From NCBI RefSeq assembly GCF_002900975.1, contig NZ_PJON01000001.1, forward strand, positions 434,001 through 498,000: 64,000 bases of DNA. Reading direction: 5' to 3'. The notes under the pieces were generated by a model. That model was given only the letters and a program-made list of their open reading frames with translations, ran no database searches and had not been told where the DNA came from. The DNA comes from Tabrizicola aquatica (GTDB lineage: Bacteria > Pseudomonadota > Alphaproteobacteria > Rhodobacterales > Rhodobacteraceae). Below, piece after piece: positions 36,308 through 46,206 of the stretch (position 1 is the stretch's first letter; each line of letters starts with the position of its first letter). A program made the position numbers and the translations under genes.

Positions 36308-37030
36308 ATGTCTGAGCCGGCCACCAAATACAGCCGCGTGATGCTGAAGATCTCGGGCGAGGCGCTGATGGGGGACCAGGGCTATGGCCTGCACCCCCCG
36401 ACCGTGGCGCGCATCGCCGAAGAGGTGAAGTCGGTCCGCGACATGGGCGTCGAGATCTGCATGGTCATCGGCGGCGGCAACATTTTCAGGGGCTTGCAGG
36501 GTAGCGCCCAGGGCATGGAGCGTACGACGGCGGATTACATGGGGATGCTGGCCACGGTGATGAACGCACTGGCGATGCAGTCCGCGCTGGAATCCATCGG
36601 CGTTTTTACCCGCGTTATCAGTGCCATCCCGATGGACCAGGTCTGCGAGCCCTACATCCGCCGCCGCGCGGTCCGGCACCTGGAGAAGAAGCGGGTCTGC
36701 ATCTTCGCCGCCGGCACCGGGAACCCCTACTTCACCACCGACACCGCCGCCACGCTGCGGGCCAGCGAGATGGCCTGCCAGGCGATCTTTAAGGGCACCA
36801 AGGTCGATGGCGTCTATGACATGGACCCGAAGAAGCACGCCCATGCCAAGCGTTACGACCATGTCACCTACGACGAGGTCCTGGAAAAGCATCTGGGCGT
36901 GATGGACGCCACCGCCATTGCGCTGGCCCGCGACAACGCTCTGCCGATCATCGTCTTCAGCCTGGACGAGCCGGGCGGGTTCCGGGGGATTCTTGCGGGC
37001 GAGGGGACCTATACCCGCGTGCAGGGATGA
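36308..37030 (+). CDS. pyrH: UMP kinase
   Basis: Phosphorylates UMP to UDP, feeding RNA, DNA and cell-wall precursors. The 240-residue amino-acid-kinase-fold protein has [20 protein letters not shown], the nucleotide-binding [30 protein letters not shown] and [12 protein letters not shown]. It opens the envelope/translation cluster, but its stop overlaps (ATGA) a hypothetical gene rather than the usual frr. Confidence 0.96.
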   Translation: MSEPATKYSRVMLKISGEALMGDQGYGLHPPTVARIAEEVKSVRDMGVEICMVIGGGNIFRGLQGSAQGMERTTADYMGMLATVMNALAMQSALESIGVFTRVISAIPMDQVCEPYIRRRAVRHLEKKRVCIFAAGTGNPYFTTDTAATLRASEMACQAIFKGTKVDGVYDMDPKKHAHAKRYDHVTYDEVLEKHLGVMDATAIALARDNALPIIVFSLDEPGGFRGILAGEGTYTRVQG

Positions 37031-37836
37031 GAGCTGCGCTGGCCCTGTCTCTGCTGCTCGCGGCCCCTGCCAATGCCAACGCCGAACTTCTGGACTTCAT
37101 GGGCGGCCAGGGCTGCACCTTTGGCACCGAAAGCCGCGCCGCTGCGGTCGCTGCAGGGTTTGCGGAGGCGGATATTGACGCCCTGATCGCCACCGCGCTT
37201 GCCGAGAGCGACGCCGAGCAGCAGGGTGCGTATGTGGTGCTGGAGCGGCAGATCTGCACGATCCGTCTGCCCGACGGCATTTCCAGCCCCTACAGCGTCG
37301 CGTCGCCCGAGATCGTAGCGATCACCACGCCGATCAACGAGTTTGCCTCCGAGGGTCAGCCCGGCTGTTTCCTGACCAATCCGCGCGCAACCTTCGAATC
37401 CCTGGGCTTGGACGAGCGGGACTACTACCGTTTCGTGGCGGCGGGCATCCTGTCCGGTGATCTTCGCCAGTTCGGCCAGGACCCGCTGACTGTCCCCAAG
37501 GGGCTACGTGTGGTCAGCGAGGAATGCGCGGCCACGGCGGATATCGACGCGATCCGTAGCGGTCATGTTCGGCTGCAATCGGTCTTTGGCGAATATGTGC
37601 GACAGCTGGGCGAAAGGATGCCGTGTGAAGGCCCGCTGCCGGACGTCATGTGGACGACCGTACTGTCCGACCTTCTGCAGGAAGCGGACGCGACCTATCC
37701 CTACGATCCGCCACCCGCCGACTACAATGCCTGGCTATGGCTGGAGTATTTGCTGATCTTCGAGGCGGCAGGGTGGCAGGAACGACGGGGGACCAACTCG
37801 GACGAGGCAATGCCACCGCTCTGCCACTACGACTAG
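37027..37836 (+). CDS. Secreted Cys-containing hypothetical protein between pyrH and frr
   Basis: A 269-residue protein I do not recognise. It has a signal peptide ([20 protein letters not shown]) and then at least six Cys (for example [47 protein letters not shown]), consistent with disulfides in the periplasm. No membrane segment follows the signal. It overlaps the pyrH stop by 4 bases, so it is translated from the same message; frr follows 99 bases later. Its base composition is similar to its neighbours. Confidence 0.72.
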   Translation: MRAALALSLLLAAPANANAELLDFMGGQGCTFGTESRAAAVAAGFAEADIDALIATALAESDAEQQGAYVVLERQICTIRLPDGISSPYSVASPEIVAITTPINEFASEGQPGCFLTNPRATFESLGLDERDYYRFVAAGILSGDLRQFGQDPLTVPKGLRVVSEECAATADIDAIRSGHVRLQSVFGEYVRQLGERMPCEGPLPDVMWTTVLSDLLQEADATYPYDPPPADYNAWLWLEYLLIFEAAGWQERRGTNSDEAMPPLCHYD

Positions 37837-37935
37837 CGGACAGGCCGGGCGCTTGCCCCTATACCCCCGGCCTCCCGCTCTGCTATAGAGCGCAAAATCG
37901 CCCAACGGCGAGGACGACAGAAGGAGCCTGACCCC

Positions 37936-38499
37936 ATGGCAGACGATATCGAGATCGACACCGACGACCTGCAGCGCCGGATGGACGGCGCGATGAATGC
38001 GCTGAAGCATGAATTCGCCAGCCTGCGCACGGGCCGGGCGTCCGCCTCTATCGTGGACGCGATCCAGGTCGAGGCCTACGGCCAGATGACCCCGATCACC
38101 CAGCTGGGCACGGTGAACGTCCCGGAACCCCGGATGGTGGTGATCAACGTCTGGGACAAGGGCATGATCCAGAAGGTCGAAAAAGCGATCCGGGAATCGG
38201 GTATCGGGATCAACCCGGTCACCGACGGCCCGCTGATCCGCCTTCCGATCCCCGAGTTGAACGAGGAACGCCGCAAGCAATTGACCAAGGTCGCCGCAGG
38301 CTATGCCGAGAACGCCAAGGTCGCGATCCGCAACGTCCGCCGCGACGGGATGGACCAGATCAAGAAGGCCAAGTCCGCCGGCATGGGCGAGGACGACCAG
38401 AAGATGTGGTCGGAAGAAGTGCAGGAGATGACCGACAAGGCCATCGCCGCCGTGGACAAGGCGCTTGAGGCCAAGCAGGCCGAGATAATGCAGGTCTAA
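37936..38499 (+). CDS. frr: Ribosome recycling factor
   Basis: Splits post-termination ribosomes with EF-G. The 187-residue protein has the three-helix-bundle hallmarks: [39 protein letters not shown] and [26 protein letters not shown] upstream sets the start. A TATAGA lies at 37884-37889, a possible -10 for an extra promoter. Confidence 0.97.
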   Translation: MADDIEIDTDDLQRRMDGAMNALKHEFASLRTGRASASIVDAIQVEAYGQMTPITQLGTVNVPEPRMVVINVWDKGMIQKVEKAIRESGIGINPVTDGPLIRLPIPELNEERRKQLTKVAAGYAENAKVAIRNVRRDGMDQIKKAKSAGMGEDDQKMWSEEVQEMTDKAIAAVDKALEAKQAEIMQV

Positions 38500-38513
38500 C
38501 GGGGGCGGGGCGC

Positions 38514-39248
38514 GTGTCGAAGGATCTGGCAAGCGAGGCAGGCCTTCGGCCCGTCAACCATCTGGCGATCATCATGGACGGCAACGGCCGCTGGGCCACG
38601 AATCGCGGCTGGCCGCGTCTGGTCGGCCACCGGCGCGGGGCCGAGCGTGTGCGCGAGATCGTCAAGGCCGCGCCTGACCTTGGGATCAAGTGGCTGACGC
38701 TCTACGCCTTTTCGACCGAGAACTGGAAGCGGTCCACCGAAGAGGTGCTGGGCCTGATGGCGATCTTCGCCCGCTATATCGAGCGTGAGGCCGAGCGGCT
38801 GTCGAAGGCCGGGGTGCGCATGCGCTTTATCGGCGAACGCGGCCGCCTGGACCCCAAACTGCAGCGCATGATGGCGGGGATCGAGGCGCGGACAGCCAAT
38901 TGCGACCGGCTCAATTTGACGGTGGCTGTGAACTATGGCGGCCGGGACGAGATCCTGCGCGCGGTGAAGAAGATCGCCGAGGACGCGGCCTCGGGTGTGC
39001 TGGACCCGCAGCATCTGACCGAAGGCGCCTTCGCCGACCGGCTGGACACCGGCGGGCTGCCCGATCCCGACCTGGTGATCCGCACCAGTGGCGAGACGCG
39101 GACGTCGAACTTCCTACCCTGGCAGGCGGCTTACGCGGAATATGAATTCACCGGCACGCTATGGCCCGACTTCACCGCTGAAGAACTGGCCGGGATCGTC
39201 GCCCGCTTCGGCAACCGCGAGCGGCGCTTTGGGGGCGTGCTGAAATGA
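38514..39248 (+). CDS. uppS: Isoprenyl transferase (undecaprenyl diphosphate synthase)
   Basis: Makes the C55 lipid carrier used for peptidoglycan and O-antigen. The 244-residue protein has LAIIMDGNGRWATNRG, AFSTENWKR, LTVAVNYGGRDEI and DLVIRTSGETRTSNFLPWQ, with the catalytic Asp in MDGNGRW. The start is GTG at 38514. Overlaps cdsA by 4 bases. Confidence 0.95.
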   Translation: MSKDLASEAGLRPVNHLAIIMDGNGRWATNRGWPRLVGHRRGAERVREIVKAAPDLGIKWLTLYAFSTENWKRSTEEVLGLMAIFARYIEREAERLSKAGVRMRFIGERGRLDPKLQRMMAGIEARTANCDRLNLTVAVNYGGRDEILRAVKKIAEDAASGVLDPQHLTEGAFADRLDTGGLPDPDLVIRTSGETRTSNFLPWQAAYAEYEFTGTLWPDFTAEELAGIVARFGNRERRFGGVLK

Positions 39249-40084
39249 GCGAAGAGCAGGGCGGCGCAAACTCGATTCCCCCCGGCCGTCCGGTCGGCCG
39301 GTGGGAGGACCTGCGCAAGCGCGTCGTCTCGGCCGTGGTGCTGGTCGCTGTGGGCGGGGCCGAGATCTGGCTTGGCGGGCCGTCCTTTGCGGTGCTGGTC
39401 GTGCTTCTGACCGGCGCGATGGTCTGGGAACTGGCCACGATGACCGCGCCAGACCACCACAACACGCCCTTGGGGCTGGCGGCGCTGGCCGCGGTCAGCC
39501 TGGGGGCGGCGCTGTTCATTGCCGATCCTTTCGCGACGGCATTCCTGCTGGTGCCCGCGCTGGCCATCGCCTTGACCGACCGGCGGGATCGGCGGCTGTC
39601 CAGCCTGTATTCGGTGGCGATCATGGTGGCAGGCTATGGGCTGGTCGATCTGCGGATGTCGGCGGGCACGCCCGTGATCCTTTGGCTGGTGCTGATCGTC
39701 GTCGCCTCGGATGTGCTGGGCTATTTCGTCGGCCGCATCCTGGGTGGGCCGAAGTTCTGGCCGGCGATCAGCCCGAAAAAGACCTGGAGCGGCACCCTGG
39801 CCGGTTGGCTCGGCGCGGGGCTGGTCGGCCTGGGCTTCTGGCTGGCGGGCTATGGCACGCCGGCGCTGGTGGCTTTGTCGGTGGCGATCGCGCTGGCCGG
39901 GCAGATGGGCGACATCTGGGAAAGCTGGATCAAGCGGCGCTGCGGGGTCAAGGATGCGTCCTCGCTCATCCCCGGCCATGGCGGAGTGCTGGACCGGTTT
40001 GACGCGCTGATCGGCGCGCTGGTGGCCCTGATGGTGCTGGGCCTGGTGATTGACCTGCCCCTGCCGGGGGTGGCGGCGGGGTGA
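39245..40084 (+). CDS. cdsA: Phosphatidate cytidylyltransferase
   Basis: Integral inner-membrane enzyme that makes CDP-diacylglycerol from phosphatidic acid and CTP. The 279-residue protein has several hydrophobic helices and the CdsA signature near the C-terminus, SWIKRRCGVKDASSLIPGHG followed by GVLDRFD, plus GGPKFWPAISPKKTWSG. It sits between uppS and dxr with overlapping ends. Confidence 0.94.
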   Translation: MSEEQGGANSIPPGRPVGRWEDLRKRVVSAVVLVAVGGAEIWLGGPSFAVLVVLLTGAMVWELATMTAPDHHNTPLGLAALAAVSLGAALFIADPFATAFLLVPALAIALTDRRDRRLSSLYSVAIMVAGYGLVDLRMSAGTPVILWLVLIVVASDVLGYFVGRILGGPKFWPAISPKKTWSGTLAGWLGAGLVGLGFWLAGYGTPALVALSVAIALAGQMGDIWESWIKRRCGVKDASSLIPGHGGVLDRFDALIGALVALMVLGLVIDLPLPGVAAG

Positions 40085-41265
40085 TGCGCAGCGTTTCGAT
40101 CTTTGGCGTCACCGGGTCTATCGGCGCGCAGACGGTGGACCTGCTGCGCCGCGCGGCACCGGGGACCTACCGCGTCGTCGCGGTGACGGGCGGGCGCAAC
40201 ATCGCGGCCCTGGCCGAAGCGGCGCGGGAGTTGCGGGCCGAGGTGGCGGTCTGCGCCGAAGAGGCCGGGCTGGAAGAGCTGCGTCAGCGGCTGGCAGGCT
40301 CGGGCGTCGAGGTTGCGGCGGGGGCCGCGGCGATAGCGGAAGCCGCCGACCGCCCGGCCGACTGGGTGATGAGCGCGATCGTCGGCGCGGCGGGGCTGGT
40401 GCCGGGGTTCCGCGCGCTGCGGAATGGGACGACGCTGGCGCTTGCCAACAAGGAATCGTTGGTGACGGCCGGGCCGCTCCTGATGGCCGAGGCCGCCGCA
40501 CACGGCGCGCGCATCCTGCCGGTGGACAGCGAACATTCGGCCATCTTCCAGGCCCTGGCGGGTGAGGATGTGGCTGCGGTGGAGCGGATCATCCTGACCG
40601 CGTCCGGGGGTGCCCTGCGCGACTGGCCGCTGGAGCGCCTGGCCCGTGCAACGGTGGCCGAGGCGCTGGCGCATCCGAACTGGGCCATGGGGCAACGCAT
40701 CACCATCGATTCGGCCAGCATGTTCAACAAGGCGCTGGAAGTGATCGAAACGCGTGAGTTCTTCGGCGTGGCACCCGAGCAGGTCGAGGTCATCATCCAC
40801 CCCGAATCCCTGATCCACTCGATGGTCGGGTTCCACGACGGGGCGATCATGGCCCATATGGGAGCGCCCGACATGCGCCACTCCATCGGCTATGCGCTGA
40901 ACTGGCCGGCGCGTGCGGCGCTGCCCGTGGCGCGGCTGGACCTCGCGCAGATCGCAAGCCTGACCTTCCGCGCCCCGGACCTCGACCGCTATCCCGCCCT
41001 GCGCCTCGCGCGGGAAGTGATGGCGCGCCGGGGCCTGGCGGGGGCCGCATTCAACGCGTCCAAGGAGATCGCCCTGGATCATTTCCTGGACGGCCGCCTG
41101 GGCTTCATGCAGATGTCTGGGGTCGTCGAGGACACGCTTTCGGCACTGGACGCCGAAATGGGCGCGGCAAATCTTCCGGGAAGCCTTGAGGATGTGCTGG
41201 CGATGGACCATCTGGCACGGACAAGGGCGGGCGAAGCCGCGCGCCGGATCGCAGGAGAGCGCTGA
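40084..41265 (+). CDS. dxr: 1-Deoxy-D-xylulose 5-phosphate reductoisomerase
   Basis: First committed step of the MEP isoprenoid pathway; it makes the precursors that UppS uses. The protein (393 residues from this ATG; a GTG three bases earlier is possible) has the NADPH site SIFGVTGSIGAQTVDLL, LALANKESLV, the metal site VDSEHSAIFQ and ASGGALRDWPLERL. The ATG overlaps the cdsA stop (TGATG). Confidence 0.95.
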   Translation: MRSVSIFGVTGSIGAQTVDLLRRAAPGTYRVVAVTGGRNIAALAEAARELRAEVAVCAEEAGLEELRQRLAGSGVEVAAGAAAIAEAADRPADWVMSAIVGAAGLVPGFRALRNGTTLALANKESLVTAGPLLMAEAAAHGARILPVDSEHSAIFQALAGEDVAAVERIILTASGGALRDWPLERLARATVAEALAHPNWAMGQRITIDSASMFNKALEVIETREFFGVAPEQVEVIIHPESLIHSMVGFHDGAIMAHMGAPDMRHSIGYALNWPARAALPVARLDLAQIASLTFRAPDLDRYPALRLAREVMARRGLAGAAFNASKEIALDHFLDGRLGFMQMSGVVEDTLSALDAEMGAANLPGSLEDVLAMDHLARTRAGEAARRIAGER

Positions 41266-41268
41266 CCC

Positions 41269-42606
41269 ATGGACCTTCTTGCAAGCCTCGGCCCGGCCAT
41301 CGGTGGCACGGCCTGGACAGTGTTCTTCTTCATCGTCGCGCTGTCGGTGATCGTCTTTGTCCACGAGTATGGCCACTACATCATCGGACGCTGGTCCGGC
41401 ATCCATGCCGAGGTCTTTTCGCTGGGCTTTGGCCCTGTCCTGTTCAGCCGCCGCGACCGGCGCGGCACGCAGTGGCAGATCGCGGCCATCCCTTTCGGCG
41501 GCTATGTCAAGTTCCTGGGCGATGCCGATGCCAGTTCGGTCCGGCAGGGCGAGGTTGCGGGGCTGAGCGCCGAGGAACGGCGGCACACCATGGCGGGCGC
41601 GCCGCTGTGGGCGCGGACCGCGACGGTGGCTGCGGGGCCGGTGGCGAATTTCATCCTGACGCTGATCCTGCTGATCGGCATGGTGGTTGCTTTCGGCGTC
41701 CCGCGCGAGGAACCCACCGTGGGCGAAGTGCGCGCCTATCCGTTCGAGGGCCCCTCGTTGCAGGTGGGCGACGTGATCACCGCGATCGAGGGCCGCCCCA
41801 CCCCCGACACCGAGGCGTTCGGCGCGGCGATGGCCGATCTGCCAGTCAAGCGCGTGATGAACTACACCGTACGCCGCGGCGATCAGGTGCTGGAGGTAGA
41901 GGGGCCGCACCTGTACTCGGCCATCGTCGGGACCGTGGTGATCCGTTCGGCCGCCATTGATGCCGGCCTGCAGGAAGGCGACGTGATCCTGTCGCTTGAC
42001 GGCATCGAGATCACCACCTTCCAGGAACTGCGCGGGATCGTGCAACAAAGCGAAGGCCGCCCGCTGCCGATGACGGTCTGGCGCAACGGCGAGACGTTCG
42101 ATCTGACCCTCTCGCCCCGCCTGCGCACCACCGAGGATGAGGGCGGCCAACTGGTCGACCGCTATCAGATCGGCATCTTCGCGGGCCTCGCGTTCGAGCT
42201 TGCCACCCGCAATGTCGGGCCATGGGAGGCTGTCAGCCTGGCCGGCTCGCAGATGGCGGGGATGGTCACCTCGACCTTCTCGGGCTTGTGGAACATCATT
42301 TCGGGGCAGATCACCAGCTGCAACCTGTCTGGCCCCATCGGGATGGCCGAAAGCATGGGCGACGCGGCACGGATCGGCGGGGAAAGCTTCCTGCTGATGC
42401 TGGCGGTCATGTCGCTGGGCGTCGGCATCCTGAACCTGTTCCCGATTCCGGTGCTGGATGGCGGACATCTGGTGTTCTACGCCTATGAGGCGGTGATGCG
42501 CCGTCCGCCGCCGGACCGGGCGCTGCGGGTGATGATGATCATGGGCCTGAGCATCGTGATCGCGATCATGCTTTTCGCCCTGTCGCGCGACCTTTTGTGC
42601 GTCTGA
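41269..42606 (+). CDS. rseP: RseP-family site-2 zinc metalloprotease
   Basis: Intramembrane protease that cleaves anti-sigma factors and leftover signal peptides. The 445-residue protein has the zinc site HEYGH (H32, E33, H36) in the first helix, periplasmic PDZ domains (about residues 110-290), and a C-terminal LNLFPIPVLDGGHLVFYAYE carrying the third metal ligand. It comes 4 bases after dxr and before bamA, the usual order. Confidence 0.95.
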   Translation: MDLLASLGPAIGGTAWTVFFFIVALSVIVFVHEYGHYIIGRWSGIHAEVFSLGFGPVLFSRRDRRGTQWQIAAIPFGGYVKFLGDADASSVRQGEVAGLSAEERRHTMAGAPLWARTATVAAGPVANFILTLILLIGMVVAFGVPREEPTVGEVRAYPFEGPSLQVGDVITAIEGRPTPDTEAFGAAMADLPVKRVMNYTVRRGDQVLEVEGPHLYSAIVGTVVIRSAAIDAGLQEGDVILSLDGIEITTFQELRGIVQQSEGRPLPMTVWRNGETFDLTLSPRLRTTEDEGGQLVDRYQIGIFAGLAFELATRNVGPWEAVSLAGSQMAGMVTSTFSGLWNIISGQITSCNLSGPIGMAESMGDAARIGGESFLLMLAVMSLGVGILNLFPIPVLDGGHLVFYAYEAVMRRPPPDRALRVMMIMGLSIVIAIMLFALSRDLLCV

Positions 42607-42657
42607 CCCGCGCCGGTCGGCAATCCTGACCTTGGCGTGCGGGCAGCCGGACCACAA

Positions 42658-42680
42658 GATGTGGGAAAGTTATCCACATC
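42658..42680. promoter_or_regulatory. DnaA-box-like site within a dyad upstream of bamA
   Basis: TTATCCACA (42670-42678) is an exact DnaA-box 9-mer. It is the right half of a dyad, GATGTGG (42658-42664) and CCACATC (42674-42680). It lies 15 bases upstream of a TTGACA at 42693. Confidence 0.45.
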
Positions 42681-42692
42681 GGGCGCAGGCTT

Positions 42693-42721
42693 TTGACAAA
42701 GCTTGGCTTTCCCGGTAGTCA
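42693..42721 (+). promoter_or_regulatory. Candidate bamA promoter
   Basis: TTGACA at 42693-42698 is a consensus -35 box; 17 bases on lies TAGTCA (42716-42721), a poor -10. The bamA start follows 30 bases later. The -35 match and spacing are the support. Confidence 0.4.
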
Positions 42722-42751
42722 ATCCGCAAAGCATAGACACGGCGAGGACCA

Positions 42752-45100
42752 ATGATGCAGATGACCGATCGCAAGGCCAAAGACCGGTCGTCCAAGGCAA
42801 AGGCACGCGCCCGCCTGCTGGCCACGGCGCTTTTCATCGGCGGTGCAACGGCTTCTGCGCCGTTCCTTAACCCCGCCTATGCGCAGGTCTTTTCCTTTTC
42901 GAACGTCGTGATCGAGGGGAATGAGCGGGTCGATGCCTCGACCATCCTGAATTATGCCGGAATCAACCGCGGTCAGGAGGTCTCGGCCGCCACGCTGAAC
43001 GACGCCTATCAGCGCATCGCCAATTCGGGTCTGTTCGAGACGGTGGAACTGGTGCCGCAGGGCTCGACCCTGGTGATCCGGGTCAAGGAATACCCGATCG
43101 TCAACGTCATCAGCTTCGAAGGCAACAAGCGTCTGAAGGACGAACGCCTGGCCGAACTGGTGCAAAGCCAGTCGCGCCGGGTCTATTCGCCGATCCAGGC
43201 CGAAAGCGATGCCGCCGCGATTGCCGAGGCCTACCGCGTCTCGGGCCGTCTGGCGGCCAGCGTCACGCCGAAGATCATCCGCCGGTCGGACAACCGCGTC
43301 GACCTGGTGTTCGAGATCACCGAAGGCCGCGTGGTCGAGAACGAGCGGATTTCCTTCGTCGGCAACCGCGCCTTCAGCGACCGCCGCCTGCGCCAGATCC
43401 TGGAGACCAAGCAGGCCGGGTTCCTGCGCCAGTTCATCCAGCGCGACACCTTTATCGCCGAGCGGCTGGAGCTGGACAAGAAGGTGCTGACCGACTTCTA
43501 CCAGTCGCGCGGCTATATCGATTTCCAGATCACCGACGCCAGCGCCGAAGTCAGCCGCGAACGTGACGCGACCTTCGTCACCTTCACCGTGCGCGAGGGG
43601 CTGCCCTACACCATCGGCGCCGTCACCGTCGTGTCCGAGGTCGAGGGCGTGGACGCCGCAGCCTATCAAGAGGTCGCGCGCATCCGCACTGGGCAGACCT
43701 ATTCGCCGCTCTTGATCGACAACAACATCACCCGGATGGAAACCCTGGCGCTGAAGCAGGGGCTGAACTTCGTCCGGGTCGAGCCGCGCGTGACCCGCGA
43801 CGATCGCAATCAGGCGGTGGACATCGAATTCGCCATCGTCCGCGGCGAGCGGGTGTTCGTCGAGCGGATCGACATCGAAGGCAATGCCACCACGCTGGAC
43901 CAAGTGATCCGCCGCCAGTTCCGCACGGTCGAGGGCGATCCGCTCAACCCGCGCGAGATCCGGCAATCGGCCGAACGCATTCGCGCCCTGGGCTATTTCT
44001 CGGACGCACGGGTCGAGGCCGAGCCGGGTTCGGGCCCGGATCAGGTGGTCGTCAACGTCGACGTCGAAGAGCAGCCCACAGGCAGCCTGTCGTTCGGTCT
44101 GTCCTATTCGGTCGCCAGCGGCACCGGCTTCAACATCGGCTTCTCGGAAACCAACTTCCTGGGCCGGGGCCAGGCGCTGTCGTTGGCGCTCAGCTCGGGC
44201 ACCAGCAGCCAGAACTCCAGCTTCAGCTTCACCGAACCGGCGCTTCTGGGCCGCGATCTTAGCTTCTCGGTCGGGGGCTACTACCGGACCAGCGAAAGCG
44301 ATAATGCCGAGTACGACACCCGCAACATCGGGCTGACCACCGGCATCGGTTTCCCCTTGGGCGAGCAGTCGAACCTGAGCCTGACCTTGCGCCTGTCCGA
44401 GGACAAGCTGGAAGGCATCAGCGCCGACAGTTCGGCCATCCTGCAGGCCGAGGACGACGAGCCGGCGCTGCGCACCTTCTCGCTGGGGTATGAATACGAA
44501 TACGACACCCGCATCACCGGTCTGAACCCCAAGGGCGGCGTGCTGCTGCGCTTTGGCCAGGATTTCGCCGGTCTTGGCGGGGACACCAAGTATATCGAGA
44601 CCACGGCGCTGGCCCTGGCCGAGACCAAGGTCTGGAACGAGGAAGTCACCATCCGCGCGATCTTCGAGGGAGGGGCGATCACCTCGCTGGGCGACAACGT
44701 CACCCGCGTGACCGAACGCTATTTCGGCAACGGCAAGATCCGCGGGTTCGAACCCAACGGCATCGGTCCGCGCGACCTTAACGCGGTCAACCAGGACGCG
44801 CTTGGCGGCAACCTGTTCGCCGTCGCCCGGTTCGAGGCCGATTTCCCTCTGGGCCTGCCCGAGGAATACGGCATCTCGGGCGGCGCATTCCTGGACGTGG
44901 GCAGCGTCTGGAGCCTGGACAACACCGCAGGGACCGGCGGGCCGGTGGATGACAGCTTCAACCCGCGCGCCTCGGTCGGCCTGTCGGTGTTCTGGACCAC
45001 GCCCATCGGGCCCCTGCGCTTCAACTTCAGCCATGCGCTGAAGAAGGAAGAGTATGACGAGGAACAGAACTTCGACCTGACCATCTCGACGCGGTTCTGA
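42752..45100 (+). CDS. bamA: Outer-membrane protein assembly factor BamA
   Basis: Central outer-membrane beta-barrel insertase. The 782-residue protein has a signal sequence (ATALFIGGATASA to NPAYAQ), five POTRA domains in the first 400 or so residues (the first opens FSFSNVVIEGNERVDASTIL), then a 16-strand barrel with GRGQALSLAL, the LGRDLSFSVGGYY strands, LRFNFSHAL and the C-terminal aromatic ending DLTISTRF. It is followed after two bases by ompH, its periplasmic helper. Confidence 0.96.
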   Translation: MMQMTDRKAKDRSSKAKARARLLATALFIGGATASAPFLNPAYAQVFSFSNVVIEGNERVDASTILNYAGINRGQEVSAATLNDAYQRIANSGLFETVELVPQGSTLVIRVKEYPIVNVISFEGNKRLKDERLAELVQSQSRRVYSPIQAESDAAAIAEAYRVSGRLAASVTPKIIRRSDNRVDLVFEITEGRVVENERISFVGNRAFSDRRLRQILETKQAGFLRQFIQRDTFIAERLELDKKVLTDFYQSRGYIDFQITDASAEVSRERDATFVTFTVREGLPYTIGAVTVVSEVEGVDAAAYQEVARIRTGQTYSPLLIDNNITRMETLALKQGLNFVRVEPRVTRDDRNQAVDIEFAIVRGERVFVERIDIEGNATTLDQVIRRQFRTVEGDPLNPREIRQSAERIRALGYFSDARVEAEPGSGPDQVVVNVDVEEQPTGSLSFGLSYSVASGTGFNIGFSETNFLGRGQALSLALSSGTSSQNSSFSFTEPALLGRDLSFSVGGYYRTSESDNAEYDTRNIGLTTGIGFPLGEQSNLSLTLRLSEDKLEGISADSSAILQAEDDEPALRTFSLGYEYEYDTRITGLNPKGGVLLRFGQDFAGLGGDTKYIETTALALAETKVWNEEVTIRAIFEGGAITSLGDNVTRVTERYFGNGKIRGFEPNGIGPRDLNAVNQDALGGNLFAVARFEADFPLGLPEEYGISGGAFLDVGSVWSLDNTAGTGGPVDDSFNPRASVGLSVFWTTPIGPLRFNFSHALKKEEYDEEQNFDLTISTRF

Positions 45101-45102
45101 GG

Positions 45103-45675
45103 ATGCTGCCGGCGCGAAAGCCCGGCATCTGCTGGCTGCGTCCGGCGCTGCTGGCCCTGATGCTGGCAGCCCCGGTCCAGGCGCAGGAAGCCGCGCCCGA
45201 GCCGCTTGCCGCCGCGCCGGTTCTGACCCTGGATCAGGAGCGTTTCTTCGTCGAATCCGCCTTCGGCCGTGCCGTCCTTGCGCGAGAGCGCGACGCTTTG
45301 CGTGTGCTGGAAGAAGAAAACAAGCGAATCGAAGCCGAACTGATCGCCGAGGAGCAGTCGCTTACCGAGCTGCGCCGGACCCTGCCGCCGGACGAGTTCA
45401 CCGCCCGCGCGACTGCTTTCGACGAAAAGGTGGAACGCATCCGCGACGAGCAGGACGCCAAGGCGGCCGCGCTGACCACCGGCAGGGATGATGAACGCCA
45501 GCGCTTCCTGCAAGCTGCGATCCCGGTGCTTGGCGAACTGCTCAGCGAAAGGCAGGCGGTGGCGATCCTGGACAAGGCCATGATCATCCTGTCGCTCTCG
45601 GTCATCGACGTCACCGACGAGGCTATTGCCCGCGTCGATGCCGTGCTGCCTTCGGCCGGCACCCCCGCGCCGTAA
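45103..45675 (+). CDS. OmpH/Skp-family periplasmic chaperone
   Basis: A 190-residue exported protein with a signal peptide (PALLALMLAAPVQAQ) and a long charged coiled-coil middle (RDALRVLEEENKRIEAELIA, then EEQSLTEL), the shape of Skp arms, ending in AVAILDKAMIILSLSVIDVT as in OmpH. It probably ferries unfolded outer-membrane proteins to BamA. A 69-base gap separates it from fabZ, where lpxD sits in many other bacteria. Confidence 0.88.
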   Translation: MLPARKPGICWLRPALLALMLAAPVQAQEAAPEPLAAAPVLTLDQERFFVESAFGRAVLARERDALRVLEEENKRIEAELIAEEQSLTELRRTLPPDEFTARATAFDEKVERIRDEQDAKAAALTTGRDDERQRFLQAAIPVLGELLSERQAVAILDKAMIILSLSVIDVTDEAIARVDAVLPSAGTPAP

Positions 45676-45744
45676 GTTGGGAAACTTGTCACCTGCAGCG
45701 CGACTTGCTAGCTACGGGCGCAAGGCAAAGGGAAGGGCAAGACC

Positions 45745-46206
45745 ATGGACGCCACCAGCGCAACGACCGCCGATCTGGAGCTGATCCAGCGGATCATCCC
45801 GCACCGTTATCCGTTCCTCTTGATCGACAAGGTCCGGGACATCGTGCTGAACGAAAGCTGCGTCGGCATCAAATGCGTCACGCTGAACGAGCCGCAGTTC
45901 CAGGGCCACTTCCCCGGCATGCCGATCTTCCCCGGCGTGATGATCATCGAGGCGATGGCGCAGACCTCGGGCATCCTGGTCGGCCTGTCGATGGACCTGG
46001 TGGACAAGAACGCCAAGGTGTTCTTCATGGGCGTTGATGGCGTGAAGTTCCGCCGCAAGGTCGTGCCAGGCGACGTGCTGGAGTTGCACGTCAAGGCGCT
46101 GCGCGGCGGCGGGCGGGTGTGGAAGTTCGAAGGCAAGGCTTTTGTCGAGGGCGAGCTGGCCTGCGAGGCCACCTTCATGGCCATGTTCGACGTGCCCAAG
46201 GCATGA
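45745..46206 (+). CDS. fabZ: 3-Hydroxyacyl-ACP dehydratase
   Basis: Dehydrates 3-hydroxyacyl-ACP in fatty acid synthesis, competing with lipid A synthesis for the same substrate. The 153-residue hotdog protein has catalytic H55 and E69 in [19 protein letters not shown] and the usual [14 protein letters not shown]. Overlaps lpxA by 4 bases. Confidence 0.96.
   Translation: MDATSATTADLELIQRIIPHRYPFLLIDKVRDIVLNESCVGIKCVTLNEPQFQGHFPGMPIFPGVMIIEAMAQTSGILVGLSMDLVDKNAKVFFMGVDGVKFRRKVVPGDVLELHVKALRGGGRVWKFEGKAFVEGELACEATFMAMFDVPKA

Noticed and set aside
39850-42657. 935-residue minus-strand open frame over cdsA, dxr and rseP
   Set aside because: The plus-strand proteins are unmistakable; the antisense frame is rich in Arg, His and Gln without domains.
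42719-45034. 771-residue minus-strand open frame over bamA
   Set aside because: bamA is clear on the plus strand; the frame is an antisense shadow.
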